From Paenibacillus sp. ACRRY (GTDB lineage: Bacteria > Bacillota > Bacilli > Paenibacillales > Paenibacillaceae): a DNA stretch of 64,000 nt. Shown piece by piece: positions 24,234 to 32,832 of this stretch. Each line of letters begins with the position of its first letter. The stretch's first letter is position 1. Position numbers and translations under genes: made by a program. The notes under the pieces were generated by a model. That model did not search any database. It had not been told where the DNA came from and saw only the letters and a list, made by a program, of their open reading frames with translations. The stretch spans positions 434,001 to 498,000 of the forward strand of contig NZ_JAKRNM010000004.1 in assembly GCF_022346995.1 (NCBI RefSeq), read 5' to 3'.

Positions 24234-25839
24234 TGAGGACCGGTTATTGGAACAGCATTTATTCCGCGAGGAGCCGGATGCTGACTTTACACTTCAGGTG
24301 ATGAAAAAACTGGATGGTGTGTCCATGGAACGTGAAGCAGAATTGAATTTTTCCGTGAAAAGGTCTTCCAAAACCCATTGGATACGCCGTATGGGGGTTA
24401 CAGCAGCGGCTGTTGTAATTCTGGCAGGAGGAGCCTGGTTTGCTAGGGATTATAAAGTAGGACCTGAACAACCTGCGGTCAACGCGGTGAATAATCCTCC
24501 GCTTCCCAATATTCCTGTACCAGAGGAGCTGAAGTACTCCTATCTGGCTGATGATTACAAACGTCTCAAGCCGCTCGGTCTTGTGGTTAATCCAAATATT
24601 CATATCGAGGATCAGGGTTACACGCTTAAGATCGAAGATGTACTTGTGGACCGTTCACAGATTGTACTTACTGTACAGCAAAATGCACCTGATGGGAGTA
24701 CGATATATTCGGTTTATCCCGCGATGGGAAGGATTCATATTACAGATGGGCAAGGAAACTCGATTGCATCCTTAGCTTCATTTGGGGATCCAATTCAGAA
24801 TGGTTCAAAATATCAGAGATTTGTATACCATCTGCAGGATGAAATCCCCGATGAGGTGGTTGTACGCGGGGAGCTGGGTTATTTGAATATAGGAAGCTAT
24901 TTTAATTTCGAGACACAATCGTACGAAGACAAAGATGTCACGGTGGATTGGAGCTTCCAGTTCAATATCGATATGACCCAAGCCAAATCACTGGCTGTCG
25001 AAGCTCCGATGAATAACACATATACGACGCCGGAAGGTTTGAAATTGGATATGACACAGTTGGTGCGAACTCCAAACGGAACCAGGCTTGACATGAATGT
25101 GAGTCTGAGTGATCAATTGCGTGCCAAAGTCGGAGAGGATTGGGAGAAACAAATGGAATTGCTGTACCATCTGGAAATACCTGAAACTAATGAGTACCGT
25201 GTATTTAACGGAAACAGGACAAATGCCCGTCAAGCCAAATTCAGGTTAAGAGATACGAGTCAGTTAAGCCTGGATGGTGGACAGATGAGATTGTCTGAGA
25301 CGTGGGACCCTGCTATTGTGACAGTGAATGCGAAGAAGATTCGCTTTGTCCTGGATGGGTACACCATGCCGGTAAGGGATGAGAAGTCCTTGGAAGTGGA
25401 CCTGGAGAAGATGCGTGAGGATGCTGAATTTTACACCTACGTACTACAATTTGAACAATTTGGAGATGAGATTTTATTTTCTGATTTCAATTACAAATCT
25501 TTGTTGGATTCTCATAACGCTTCGAACGGAGATACGGAAGAATACTCCCTTGTATTGGAGGGGTATGGGTCTTTCCAAAATGCTTTTAATGGAGATCATT
25601 GGGTGGCAGTCGATCAGGAAGGGAAAGAGTATCCCGTTGAAGTAATTGGTTTTCCAGATCAGCCGAATACTGACGGAGAATATGTTGCGGATAATCTGAA
25701 ATTGATCGTCCGCGGCTATTACAAAGGAAGCGGAACGAAATTCACCTTAAAAAGAACAGCGCTAGTTAACGGAGAATATCGCGATGTGAATTGGAAAGTA
25801 GATCTGCCATCGTTTACAAGCCTACCTTGGCAAAAATAA
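24214..25839 (+). CDS. membrane-anchored DUF4179-type protein, probable anti-sigma partner
   Basis: A 541-residue single-pass membrane protein. The cytoplasmic N-terminus (about 1-60) is charged and contains DADFTLQVMKKL, typical of the short anti-sigma segment. One membrane helix follows (about residues 67-85, MGVTAAAVVILAGGAWFA), then a large extracellular beta-rich region of about 440 residues with a DUF4179-like proximal part and a DUF5643-like distal domain. The 20-base overlap with the ECF sigma gene strongly suggests it binds and controls that factor. There is no canonical HxxxCxxC zinc anti-sigma motif, so the inhibitory role is inferred from context. A strong terminator follows. Confidence 0.75.
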   Translation: MKPTPSNEDRLLEQHLFREEPDADFTLQVMKKLDGVSMEREAELNFSVKRSSKTHWIRRMGVTAAAVVILAGGAWFARDYKVGPEQPAVNAVNNPPLPNIPVPEELKYSYLADDYKRLKPLGLVVNPNIHIEDQGYTLKIEDVLVDRSQIVLTVQQNAPDGSTIYSVYPAMGRIHITDGQGNSIASLASFGDPIQNGSKYQRFVYHLQDEIPDEVVVRGELGYLNIGSYFNFETQSYEDKDVTVDWSFQFNIDMTQAKSLAVEAPMNNTYTTPEGLKLDMTQLVRTPNGTRLDMNVSLSDQLRAKVGEDWEKQMELLYHLEIPETNEYRVFNGNRTNARQAKFRLRDTSQLSLDGGQMRLSETWDPAIVTVNAKKIRFVLDGYTMPVRDEKSLEVDLEKMREDAEFYTYVLQFEQFGDEILFSDFNYKSLLDSHNASNGDTEEYSLVLEGYGSFQNAFNGDHWVAVDQEGKEYPVEVIGFPDQPNTDGEYVADNLKLIVRGYYKGSGTKFTLKRTALVNGEYRDVNWKVDLPSFTSLPWQK

Positions 25840-25888
25840 CAAACATGAACTATTACTCAGAAGGAAACATGAAAATTAGAAAGGTTGT

Positions 25889-25922
25889 AAGGCCCCGCAT
25901 AATAACATGCGGGGCCTTTTTG
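25889..25922 (+). terminator. terminator of the sigma/anti-sigma operon
   Basis: A perfect 12-bp stem (AAGGCCCCGCAT / ATGCGGGGCCTT) with a 6-base loop is followed by a T run. Confidence 0.92.
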
Positions 25923-25968
25923 CTATCCAACAAATTGTACTGATGTTAAGGGGTGGACGCATATCAAG

Positions 25969-27021
25969 TTAAGCCGATTCCCGCGGAATAAGGGAAGTGG
26001 CGAGCATGACGGTTTCTTTCGGTGTCCCCGGACGTTCAATTCGTCTCTGTAAAGCTTCAATGGCCCGCTGTCCTAGCTCTTCCTTGCACAGGTTGACTGT
26101 CGTCAAAGGTGGGGAAGACGTTGCAGCAGAGTGGACATTATCAATGCCGATCACGCGGCAGTCTTGAGGTGCGGAAATCCCCATCTCCTGCAGCTTGTTC
26201 ATCCATTGCAGAGCAATATCATCATTCACGCCAATCCAGGCATCTGGTCGCTCATGCTCCGGCATGTTTTTGATTTTGGCAGCGAGCTGATCGACCCATT
26301 CCCCTTGCTCATAAGGAACATTCCATTCCCGGAATGTGGCAGCGTGACCCTGGTCTGTATGAAAATGGTTCAGTGCCAGTTCCATGCCGATCTTGCGCTG
26401 TGCGAAGCTGGCCGCACGGCCATCGTCTGTGATTAACCCGATTCTGCGGGATTGCAGGGACAGTAGATACCGCACGACGGTGATGCCTGCCTCCAGATTA
26501 TCATGGCTGATCGTATCACAGTTCAGGAGCGGTTCCTGATGATCCACCAGCACGATGGGACGACCTGTCTGAGCTAACCGCTGCAGAACGGCATGAGGAA
26601 AGGCCCCCATGACAATGACGCCTGCACATCGTTCCCAGTCCAGATGGGGAGCAATGGCCCGTTCCGGTGGTGTATGTTCGTCCCCGGTACCAAGCGAAGG
26701 AGATACAATCGCATGATGCCAGCCCCGTTCATTACAGCCTGAGATCATGCCGGACAACACCCGCTGCCAATAGTGAGGCTCCCCGCGATTTAACTGATTC
26801 ATACAGATGAGCGCGAATGGCGGTTCCGATTGGTCTACAGCAGCGGAGACACCGGTACTTCCGGGTGTATTTTGGCGGTAGCCCAGAGCTCTGGCGAGTT
26901 CAAGCACACGGACGCGGGTAGAATCGCTGACTCCTGTCTTGCCACTGAGTGCACGGGAAACAGCATATTTCGATAATCCAAGCTGGTCAGCCAGCGTCTG
27001 AATGGATACTTTGCGGGACAT
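25969..27021 (-). CDS. LacI family transcriptional regulator
   Basis: A 350-residue repressor. The N-terminal LacI helix-turn-helix is clear (VSIQTLADQLGLSKYAVSRALSGKTGVSDSTRVRVLELARALGY, about residues 4-48), followed by a periplasmic-binding-protein-like effector domain ending PPLTTVNLCKEELGQRAIEAL. The frame offers two ATGs, and the second (27021) has the proper 8-base spacing from AAGGAG. The gene is divergent from the GH125 mannosidase. A perfect 14-bp palindrome of LacI-operator type lies between them, so it probably controls the mannoside locus in response to a sugar. Confidence 0.9.
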   Translation of the reverse strand: MSRKVSIQTLADQLGLSKYAVSRALSGKTGVSDSTRVRVLELARALGYRQNTPGSTGVSAAVDQSEPPFALICMNQLNRGEPHYWQRVLSGMISGCNERGWHHAIVSPSLGTGDEHTPPERAIAPHLDWERCAGVIVMGAFPHAVLQRLAQTGRPIVLVDHQEPLLNCDTISHDNLEAGITVVRYLLSLQSRRIGLITDDGRAASFAQRKIGMELALNHFHTDQGHAATFREWNVPYEQGEWVDQLAAKIKNMPEHERPDAWIGVNDDIALQWMNKLQEMGISAPQDCRVIGIDNVHSAATSSPPLTTVNLCKEELGQRAIEALQRRIERPGTPKETVMLATSLIPRESA

Positions 27022-27117
27022 GTTCATGACTCCTTCATATGTAAACGAATATTAATTTGAAGTGAATTCGTGGCAATTACGAATTGACGACATTACCAAG
27101 TCACAGTACACTACATT

Positions 27118-27131
27118 TAATAACGTTATTA
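27118..27131. promoter_or_regulatory. candidate LacI-family operator
   Basis: TAATAACGTTATTA is a perfect 14-bp palindrome with the central CG step typical of LacI/GalR operators. It lies 97 bases upstream of the GH125 start and between the divergent LacI and GH125 genes. Confidence 0.6.
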
Positions 27132-27223
27132 TATATTATGATAACAAAAATAACAATAATAAAAAGTGCCTAAAAGGACATCAAACAATCAAACCACACT
27201 TCATGTCGAAGGAGACTACGTCC

Positions 27224-28543
27224 ATGGAACAGTTCAGATTACCGAAGATTCCCATGCCGCATCTGGAGTTGCCGCAGGCAGTGCAAGATATTCTGGCGGA
27301 GGCGGACAAGAAGCTGCAGCACAGACCGAGATTGCTCGCACAGTTCCGCAACTGCTTCCCGAGTACGCTGGAGACGACGACCAAACTGCTTGATGACGGG
27401 ACAACGTTTGTCATTACAGGTGATATCCCAGCCATGTGGCTGCGTGATTCCGTGGAGCAAGTCATGCATTATGTGCCACTTGCGAAGGACGATGAAGCAT
27501 TACAACGGATGATCGGCGGACTGATCAAGCGGCATATGTTTTACGCTGACATTGATGTGTATGCCAATGCATTCAACGAAACAGCTAATGGCTGGCACTG
27601 GGATGCCAATGATGAGACAGAGATGTCGCCATGGGTATGGGAACGTAAATTTGAACTGGATTCCCTTTGCTTCTCGATGAAGCTGGCCTACGCGTACTGG
27701 CGTGAGACGGAATTGACGGATATTTTTGATGAACGCTTCAAAAGGGTGATGGAGAGTGTAGTCCATCTCTGGCAAACGGAGCAGCACCACGCCGAGCAAT
27801 CGCCATATCGGTTTATGCGCCGCAATTGTCCACCCCATGATACGATGCGTAATGCGGGAATGGGAATGCCTGTGAACTATACCGGAATGATCTGGTCCGG
27901 TTTCCGTCCGAGTGACGATGCCTGTGATTTCCACTATAATATCCCCGCGAATATGTTCGCTGCGGTGACCCTACGCCAGATGGGGGAGATCGCCAAATGG
28001 GTATTCCGGGACGAACAACTGGTTAGTGAGATGGCACGGCTTGAAGAGGAGATTCGTCATGGAATTTCTCTCTACGGCATATACAATCATCCGGTCTATG
28101 GACGAATCTATGCCTACGAAACAGACGGATACGGCAATCATTGCCTGATGGATGATGCGGGTACGCCTGGACTGATGTCCATTCCGTATTTGGAATATGC
28201 ACCCGTCGAGGATACCGTGTATCAGAATACGCGCAGGTTTATTTTGAGTAAGGAGAATCCGTTCTATTATGAGGGCCAAGCAGCCAAAGGGATCGGAAGC
28301 CCGCATACCCCACCGGGATACATCTGGCATATGGCACTGTCCATGCAGGGACTGACCGCGGATAATGACGAGGAAATGCTGGAGATGATAGAACTTTTGG
28401 AAAAGACGGATGCAGGGACCGGCTTCATGCATGAAGGCTTTCATGCAGATGATCCCGATACATTTACAAGACCTTGGTTTGCCTGGTCCAACAGCCTGTT
28501 CTCGCAGCTCGTGTACAAAGCCATGCAAAAAGGAATTTTATAG
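27224..28543 (+). CDS. GH125 exo-alpha-1,6-mannosidase
   Basis: A 439-residue cytoplasmic glycoside hydrolase of family GH125, a metal-independent, inverting enzyme that trims alpha-1,6-linked mannose. Family landmarks are TTTKLLDDGTTFVITGDIPAMWLRDS (about residues 50-75), DVYANAFNETANGWHW (about 110-125), and the catalytic-acid neighbourhood ETEMSPWVWERKFELDSLC. The late segment GFMHEGFHADDPDTFTRPWFAWSNSLF is also conserved. The open frame extends 54 codons upstream, but AAGGAG lies 9 bases before the ATG at 27224. No signal peptide is present, so it should act on imported oligosaccharides. It is likely controlled by the divergent LacI regulator. Confidence 0.92.
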   Translation: MEQFRLPKIPMPHLELPQAVQDILAEADKKLQHRPRLLAQFRNCFPSTLETTTKLLDDGTTFVITGDIPAMWLRDSVEQVMHYVPLAKDDEALQRMIGGLIKRHMFYADIDVYANAFNETANGWHWDANDETEMSPWVWERKFELDSLCFSMKLAYAYWRETELTDIFDERFKRVMESVVHLWQTEQHHAEQSPYRFMRRNCPPHDTMRNAGMGMPVNYTGMIWSGFRPSDDACDFHYNIPANMFAAVTLRQMGEIAKWVFRDEQLVSEMARLEEEIRHGISLYGIYNHPVYGRIYAYETDGYGNHCLMDDAGTPGLMSIPYLEYAPVEDTVYQNTRRFILSKENPFYYEGQAAKGIGSPHTPPGYIWHMALSMQGLTADNDEEMLEMIELLEKTDAGTGFMHEGFHADDPDTFTRPWFAWSNSLFSQLVYKAMQKGIL

Positions 28544-28553
28544 AGGACCAAGC

Positions 28554-28595
28554 AAGCCCAACCCGCAAATCTATGCGGGTTGGGCTTGGTTTGTT
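28554..28595 (+). terminator. terminator of the GH125 gene
   Basis: A perfect 14-bp GC-rich stem (AAGCCCAACCCGCA with TGCGGGTTGGGCTT) has a 6-base loop and a short T-rich tail. It lies between convergent genes and may act in both directions. Confidence 0.85.
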
Positions 28596-28602
28596 TATGA
28601 AG

Positions 28603-29655
28603 CTATGCTTGCATCAGATCAGCGATGAGCACTTTCTGTCCAGTGCGGGCACTCTCGAGGGAAGCGAGCACCATCGCCATACTAAATTGATTGTCGCTGC
28701 AATCCGTTTCGGGCAATCGCCCGGATTCCAGCGCGGCGAACATGTCTTCGAGGCAGCCGTGATGTCCACTTTTCTCCATGACAGGCAGCTGTCCTTCGAT
28801 TCGCTCTGAAGGCTGGAAGAAGGAAGGCTTGCCGCTTGCATCCAGGTGCTCTGCAGCAACGACATCTGCATAAATCTCATCATGTCCATCCCAGATGGCC
28901 GTGCCTTTTACCCCGGTTACACGCCATGACGCTTCCCACGAGGTTGGGGCACCTTCTGCGCACCAGGACCCGCGGTAATTGAATACGGAGCCGTCAGACA
29001 TTTCGAAGATACATAGCGCCATGGCATTGCCTGTGTACCAGGAGCCTGGAGGATTGAATTCGTGGCAATAGACGGATACCGGATTGGCTCCAAGAATAAG
29101 TCTGGCCTGATCAAATGTATGAATCGCCATGTCCAGCAGCAGTGGACTGTCCATGATATCCCGGAATCCGCCAAAGTGGGGTCCGAGAAAGAAGTCTGCC
29201 CCAGCATAACCCACCTTACCAATGGTGCCGCCGGCAATGAGCTCCCGAAAGGCGCGGATTCGAGGGTCGAAGCGGCGATTCTGCATCACGGCCTGGATGC
29301 GGCCGGTTTTGCGTGCAGTCTGGACGATATCCCCGCACTCCGCGAAGGTTTCTGCCAGCGGCTTTTCGCCAAACACATGGCAGCCTTGCTGCAAGGCTGT
29401 CATGGCAATGCCATAATGACTTGCAGGTATCGTGACATCGAATACGATGTTGGCTTTTGTAGCTTGGATGGCCTCAGCGATATCCGTATATGTAGGACAG
29501 GAGAGACCATGGCGTGCAGCCAGGGCCATAGCATTTTGTTCTTGCAGATCGACAAGCCCTACGATCTCCGTGTCCGTTCTTTGCATGGCGTAATCGACCC
29601 AGGTGTTGGCCATGGCACCGCAGCCGGCGACAAGCACTCGATGTTGCTGACTCAC
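28603..29655 (-). CDS. Gfo/Idh/MocA family NAD(P)-dependent oxidoreductase
   Basis: A 350-residue sugar dehydrogenase-type protein. The N-terminal Rossmann fold has VLVAGCGAMA (about residues 7-16), and the conserved EKP catalytic-lysine motif is at residues 97-99. The C-terminal alpha/beta domain carries the substrate pocket (DMAIHTFDQARLILG). The start is GTG at 29655, 8 bases after AAGGAG; an ATG inside the spacer is out of frame. It lies 12 bases downstream of the sugar phosphate isomerase gene, so the two form an operon for oxidising and rearranging a sugar or inositol-like compound. The substrate is unknown. Confidence 0.88.
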   Translation of the reverse strand: MSQQHRVLVAGCGAMANTWVDYAMQRTDTEIVGLVDLQEQNAMALAARHGLSCPTYTDIAEAIQATKANIVFDVTIPASHYGIAMTALQQGCHVFGEKPLAETFAECGDIVQTARKTGRIQAVMQNRRFDPRIRAFRELIAGGTIGKVGYAGADFFLGPHFGGFRDIMDSPLLLDMAIHTFDQARLILGANPVSVYCHEFNPPGSWYTGNAMALCIFEMSDGSVFNYRGSWCAEGAPTSWEASWRVTGVKGTAIWDGHDEIYADVVAAEHLDASGKPSFFQPSERIEGQLPVMEKSGHHGCLEDMFAALESGRLPETDCSDNQFSMAMVLASLESARTGQKVLIADLMQA

Positions 29656-29667
29656 TCGATCATCTCC

Positions 29668-30555
29668 TTATTCCGGATTGGGCACAAAATCCCCGCCGCG
29701 GCATTGTTTCAGATAGCGCAGAGCATGCACCTGCCCTGTCATTTCCAATTCATCTTTGTATACCGGATCATGCCAGCCTTCGATGTCAATCGTTCCCTGG
29801 TAGCCGTTTTGCCGCAGAATGGTGATAATGTCGGACCAATTGGTATCTCCGAAGCCGGGCGTACGATGCCAGACATATTCATGCGGACCATGAACCCCAT
29901 ATTCCTTGACGATATCCCAGGCAATGGTTGCGTCTTTGCCATGCACGTGGAATACTTTGTGCGCCCATTTGCGAAGCTGAGGTATCGGATCGATGAGGCT
30001 GGACATCTGATGGCAAGGCTCCCATTCCAGGCCGATGTTTTCTTCCGGAACAGCATTGAACATCATTTCCCAAGCCGTCGGATTATGTGCAATATTCCAG
30101 TCGCCCGTTTGCCAAGTTCCACCCATATCACAGTTTTCAAAAGCAATTCGTACTCCACGGTCCGCCGCCCGGCGTGCCAGTTCCCCAAAGACCTCCTTGA
30201 ACCGCGGGATGGACTCGTCAATGGGCTGATTCGTTAGTCGTCCCGTGAAACCCGATACGATGTCTGCGCCGAACAGCTGGGCATGATCAATGACCCGTTC
30301 CCAGCTCGCTAGTGTGTCTGCATTGTCTCCAGACCCGGTGAGTGGGTTGCCGAAAACACTGAGTGCAGAGATTTTAATGTCATGTTCGTCTACCAGCTCG
30401 CGCACACGCTTGGCTGTTTCGGCGAGATTCAGTTCACCCGTGGTTTGCCAAAAGGTCAGATTGAACGACTCGAAACCGTGTTTCATGATCTGAGGGATCA
30501 CGCGGACAGCGTCCGCTCCACCCACGAGGGTACCGATGCGTAATTGATTTTTCAT
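29668..30555 (-). CDS. sugar phosphate isomerase/epimerase, xylose-isomerase-like TIM barrel
   Basis: A 295-residue member of the AP-endonuclease-2/xylose-isomerase-like TIM-barrel family. Candidate metal ligands are spread as expected: E in VRIAFENCD, the EWEPCH segment, H in KVFHVHGKD and E in GTIDIEGWHDP. It has no signal peptide. The ribosome site (GGAG about 12 bases upstream) is only moderate. It is the first gene of a two-gene operon with the Gfo/Idh oxidoreductase, a pairing very common in carbohydrate loci. It is divergent from an AraC regulator, which is therefore its probable activator. The exact substrate cannot be read from sequence. Confidence 0.85.
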   Translation of the reverse strand: MKNQLRIGTLVGGADAVRVIPQIMKHGFESFNLTFWQTTGELNLAETAKRVRELVDEHDIKISALSVFGNPLTGSGDNADTLASWERVIDHAQLFGADIVSGFTGRLTNQPIDESIPRFKEVFGELARRAADRGVRIAFENCDMGGTWQTGDWNIAHNPTAWEMMFNAVPEENIGLEWEPCHQMSSLIDPIPQLRKWAHKVFHVHGKDATIAWDIVKEYGVHGPHEYVWHRTPGFGDTNWSDIITILRQNGYQGTIDIEGWHDPVYKDELEMTGQVHALRYLKQCRGGDFVPNPE

Positions 30556-30684
30556 GGTTGTATTTCACTCCAATATTGGCTTATAGTACTTCGTGACACA
30601 CTCATTATAGCCGCGCATCTGCTGCATGGCTCTATACAATCTTGTGCAATATTAGTCCGATTTTGTGAGGAGGGGGAAGAGATC

Positions 30685-31593
30685 GTGCTGGATCTGAAAG
30701 CGCTTCACGAAAATACCCGAATTGACCATAAATCACATCCATTTCAACTGTTTCAAAATCGTTGCTCAGATATGAGAACAGAGGAGTGTATCATGTATTT
30801 GCACTGGCATGAACACTTTGAGCTAATTGCCATGCGCAAGGGCCACGCCGTATTTCATATCGACAGCAGGCCTTATACGGCTGGGCCGGGCGAGGTGCTG
30901 GTTATTCCGGGAGGGACGCTACATGTGGGTTATGCTCTGGAAGAGGGGGATGTGGAGTATGATTCGGTTGTCGTCAATGCGGCGTTATTCCATGACTTTA
31001 CACATGATCCGCTGCATCTGCAGTACGTGGCTCCCTATCTGGAGGGGCGGATTCGCTTTCCGGTGAAGCCGGCGGAGCAGGACAAAATCTGCCTGAACTA
31101 CTACTCCCTAATCCATGATGCAATTGAGGAGATGGTTATGCAGCCACCTGCCTACCAGCTCGTGGCCAAGTCCAAGCTGCACGCCCTGTTTACCATGCTG
31201 GCCCGTACCTTTATGCCCCAGCAGCTGCCGGGAAAAACAACAGGTTCGTATTTCCCGAACCGCGAGCGGTTCAAACAACTGATCGAGCAGATTGAAGCCA
31301 ATGCGGCGGAGAAGATATCCGTAACCGAAGCGGCCAGTCAGGTGGGGCTGAATACATATCACTTTTGCAAAATGTTCAAGAAATTGACAGGCCGCACCTT
31401 CGTCGAATACGTGAACGGATGCCGGATGACCGAAGCCGAACATCTGCTGCGAAGCAGCAATCTGACCATAACCGAGATTGCCGCCAGGGTGGGGTGCGAC
31501 AATGCCAATTATTTTACGAAGCTGTATAAACAGTATAAAGGAATGACCCCTTCTGAAGGACGGTTGAAGAAGGAGAGTGCTGGCCTCCACTAA
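30685..31593 (+). CDS. AraC family transcriptional regulator with cupin sensor domain
   Basis: A 302-residue activator. The N-terminal cupin-like sugar-sensing domain shows LHWHEHFELIAMRKG and AGPGEVLVIPGGTLHVGY (about residues 30-85). The C-terminal AraC domain has two helix-turn-helices (ISVTEAASQVGLNTYHFCKMFKKLTGRTFVEYV and LTITEIAARVGCDNANYFTKLYKQYKGMTPSEGR). The open frame begins 47 codons earlier, but a GAGGAGGGGG site lies 8 bases before the GTG at 30685, so I chose that. It is divergent from the isomerase-oxidoreductase operon and probably controls it. Confidence 0.88.
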   Translation: MLDLKALHENTRIDHKSHPFQLFQNRCSDMRTEECIMYLHWHEHFELIAMRKGHAVFHIDSRPYTAGPGEVLVIPGGTLHVGYALEEGDVEYDSVVVNAALFHDFTHDPLHLQYVAPYLEGRIRFPVKPAEQDKICLNYYSLIHDAIEEMVMQPPAYQLVAKSKLHALFTMLARTFMPQQLPGKTTGSYFPNRERFKQLIEQIEANAAEKISVTEAASQVGLNTYHFCKMFKKLTGRTFVEYVNGCRMTEAEHLLRSSNLTITEIAARVGCDNANYFTKLYKQYKGMTPSEGRLKKESAGLH

Positions 31594-31613
31594 ACTACCT
31601 TGCAGAAACGAGA

Positions 31614-31656
31614 AAACCCGGACATCTGCCATCTCTGGCAATAATCCGGGTTTGAT
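31614..31656. terminator. terminator between AraC and kinase genes
   Basis: AAACCCGGA pairs with TCCGGGTTT, with additional inner pairing between TGCC and GGCA. It lies between convergent genes. Confidence 0.75.
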
Positions 31657-31699
31657 TATTCATACGCTGAGGCGGGGAAGGTAATCAACCCCTGCTGCT

Positions 31700-32383
31700 T
31701 TATTTCATAAACCTGGCGAACAGACGATTTGCTTTCTTGGATAGGTCGTCCATCTTGAGGTTGGCCTGGTCCAGCTGATTGTAGCCCCATTTGATCGTTT
31801 GCAGCATACGCGGGGAAATAGGCGTGCCTTTGATTCGTGGATAAATGTTGTGATACGCCCAGACGAGATGTTCCCACCGGTTGTCATTGCCTTCCTTAAT
31901 GTACTCCGATACATCCAGAACCTTCGCGCGTCCGTTCTGAAGAAGTACATTTTTGAGGTGAATATCCCGTGGGTTGAGGCCCCGGCTGCGTACAGCTGAC
32001 CGCGCTTCGTCTACATCGATCATCACCTGTTCGGGAACCGGAATTCCTTTTTCCAGACACTCCAGCAATGTATCTCCCGGTTCATAACTGATGACCAGAA
32101 TATTTCGGCCACAGCCGTAATAGGTGGGGAAGTAGGGTAATCCACGGAGCTGTTCATAGACCCGCTTCTCGTTCTCCAGTTTCTCCAGGGCGTGATCCGA
32201 ATACACTTTGAAGGCATATTGGGGCAAGCCGTCATACGTAAAAACAGCCGCATCCGTACCTGTTCCGATGCAATGGATTCCTTCTGCATGGCCGATGATA
32301 TTCACCAGCTCATTCCGGTCGCTGCCAATGACCTGGATCTGTTGCAAAGCCATTTCCGCCTGGAACCAATCCGGTCGATTCAT
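31700..32383 (-). CDS. small Ser/Thr protein kinase-like protein (YrzF-like)
   Basis: A 227-residue minimal kinase fold. A glycine-rich loop-like GTGTDAAVF (41-48) is followed by the ATP-contacting K59 in AFKVY. The catalytic loop reads PRDIHLKN, with D140 and N145, and the metal-binding Asp is probably D157 in VLDVSE, so DFG is replaced by DVS as in RIO/YrzF-type kinases. The short C-lobe ends WEHLVWAYHNIYPRI. The ATG is preceded by AAGGAGG with 8-base spacing. The gene is monocistronic. Related Bacillus proteins are poorly characterised, so the substrate is unknown. Confidence 0.8.
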   Translation of the reverse strand: MNRPDWFQAEMALQQIQVIGSDRNELVNIIGHAEGIHCIGTGTDAAVFTYDGLPQYAFKVYSDHALEKLENEKRVYEQLRGLPYFPTYYGCGRNILVISYEPGDTLLECLEKGIPVPEQVMIDVDEARSAVRSRGLNPRDIHLKNVLLQNGRAKVLDVSEYIKEGNDNRWEHLVWAYHNIYPRIKGTPISPRMLQTIKWGYNQLDQANLKMDDLSKKANRLFARFMK

Positions 32384-32700
32384 GGGTGGTGCCTCCTTTT
32401 AGGATATGCCTGTACATGATTTTCCATATAAGATGAATCGATTAGATTACACAAGTCTACTCCGCGTTCAGAACAATCTTCCAATCGCTGTTATCCCCAG
32501 ATTTTTTCTATCCCTTTTAAAAGGAGAAATCCGGTGATAAATGCGAACGCTCCGCTTTTCCAGATTTATTCTGCCCTCTTCGTAATCGTGTAAATTTTTA
32601 GATACATCTTATATAACTGCAACATCCTGTCCTTTATTGAGTATATTATGCGTTTTGCTTCGCCATTTCATCTTTTGGTGATGATACTATATAAACGTTA

Positions 32701-32712
32701 CGATTCGAATCG
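32701..32712. promoter_or_regulatory. perfect palindrome CGATTCGAATCG
   Basis: A 12-bp perfect palindrome lies 37 bases upstream of the candidate -35 element of the nuclease gene. The binding protein is unknown. Confidence 0.35.
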
Positions 32713-32748
32713 GAAACGGTTGCGTTCAGTACAAAATAGTAGGACAGC

Positions 32749-32778
32749 TTGCAGCATTTTCACCCCATCCTATATACT
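32749..32778 (+). promoter_or_regulatory. candidate promoter of the nuclease gene
   Basis: TTGCAG and TATACT are separated by 18 bases. Transcription would begin near 32785, downstream of an in-frame TTG, which supports the ATG at 32833 as the real start. Confidence 0.5.
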
Positions 32779-32832
32779 GTGAGCATCAAGGGATCTCATA
32801 CAGATCCGGTATACAGAAAGGCAGAACAGCTT

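Larger units (their letters stand above)
32384..32832. other. intergenic region between divergent kinase and nuclease genes
   Basis: About 449 bases without a credible gene. It contains the CGATTCGAATCG palindrome at 32701-32712 and a candidate promoter for the nuclease (TTGCAG 32749-32754, TATACT 32773-32778, 18-base spacer). The remainder is AT-rich. Confidence 0.5.

Noticed and set aside
29062..30237. 391-codon frame antisense to the oxidoreductase and isomerase genes
   Set aside because: It spans the boundary of two convincing genes on the other strand and has no motif or ribosome site.
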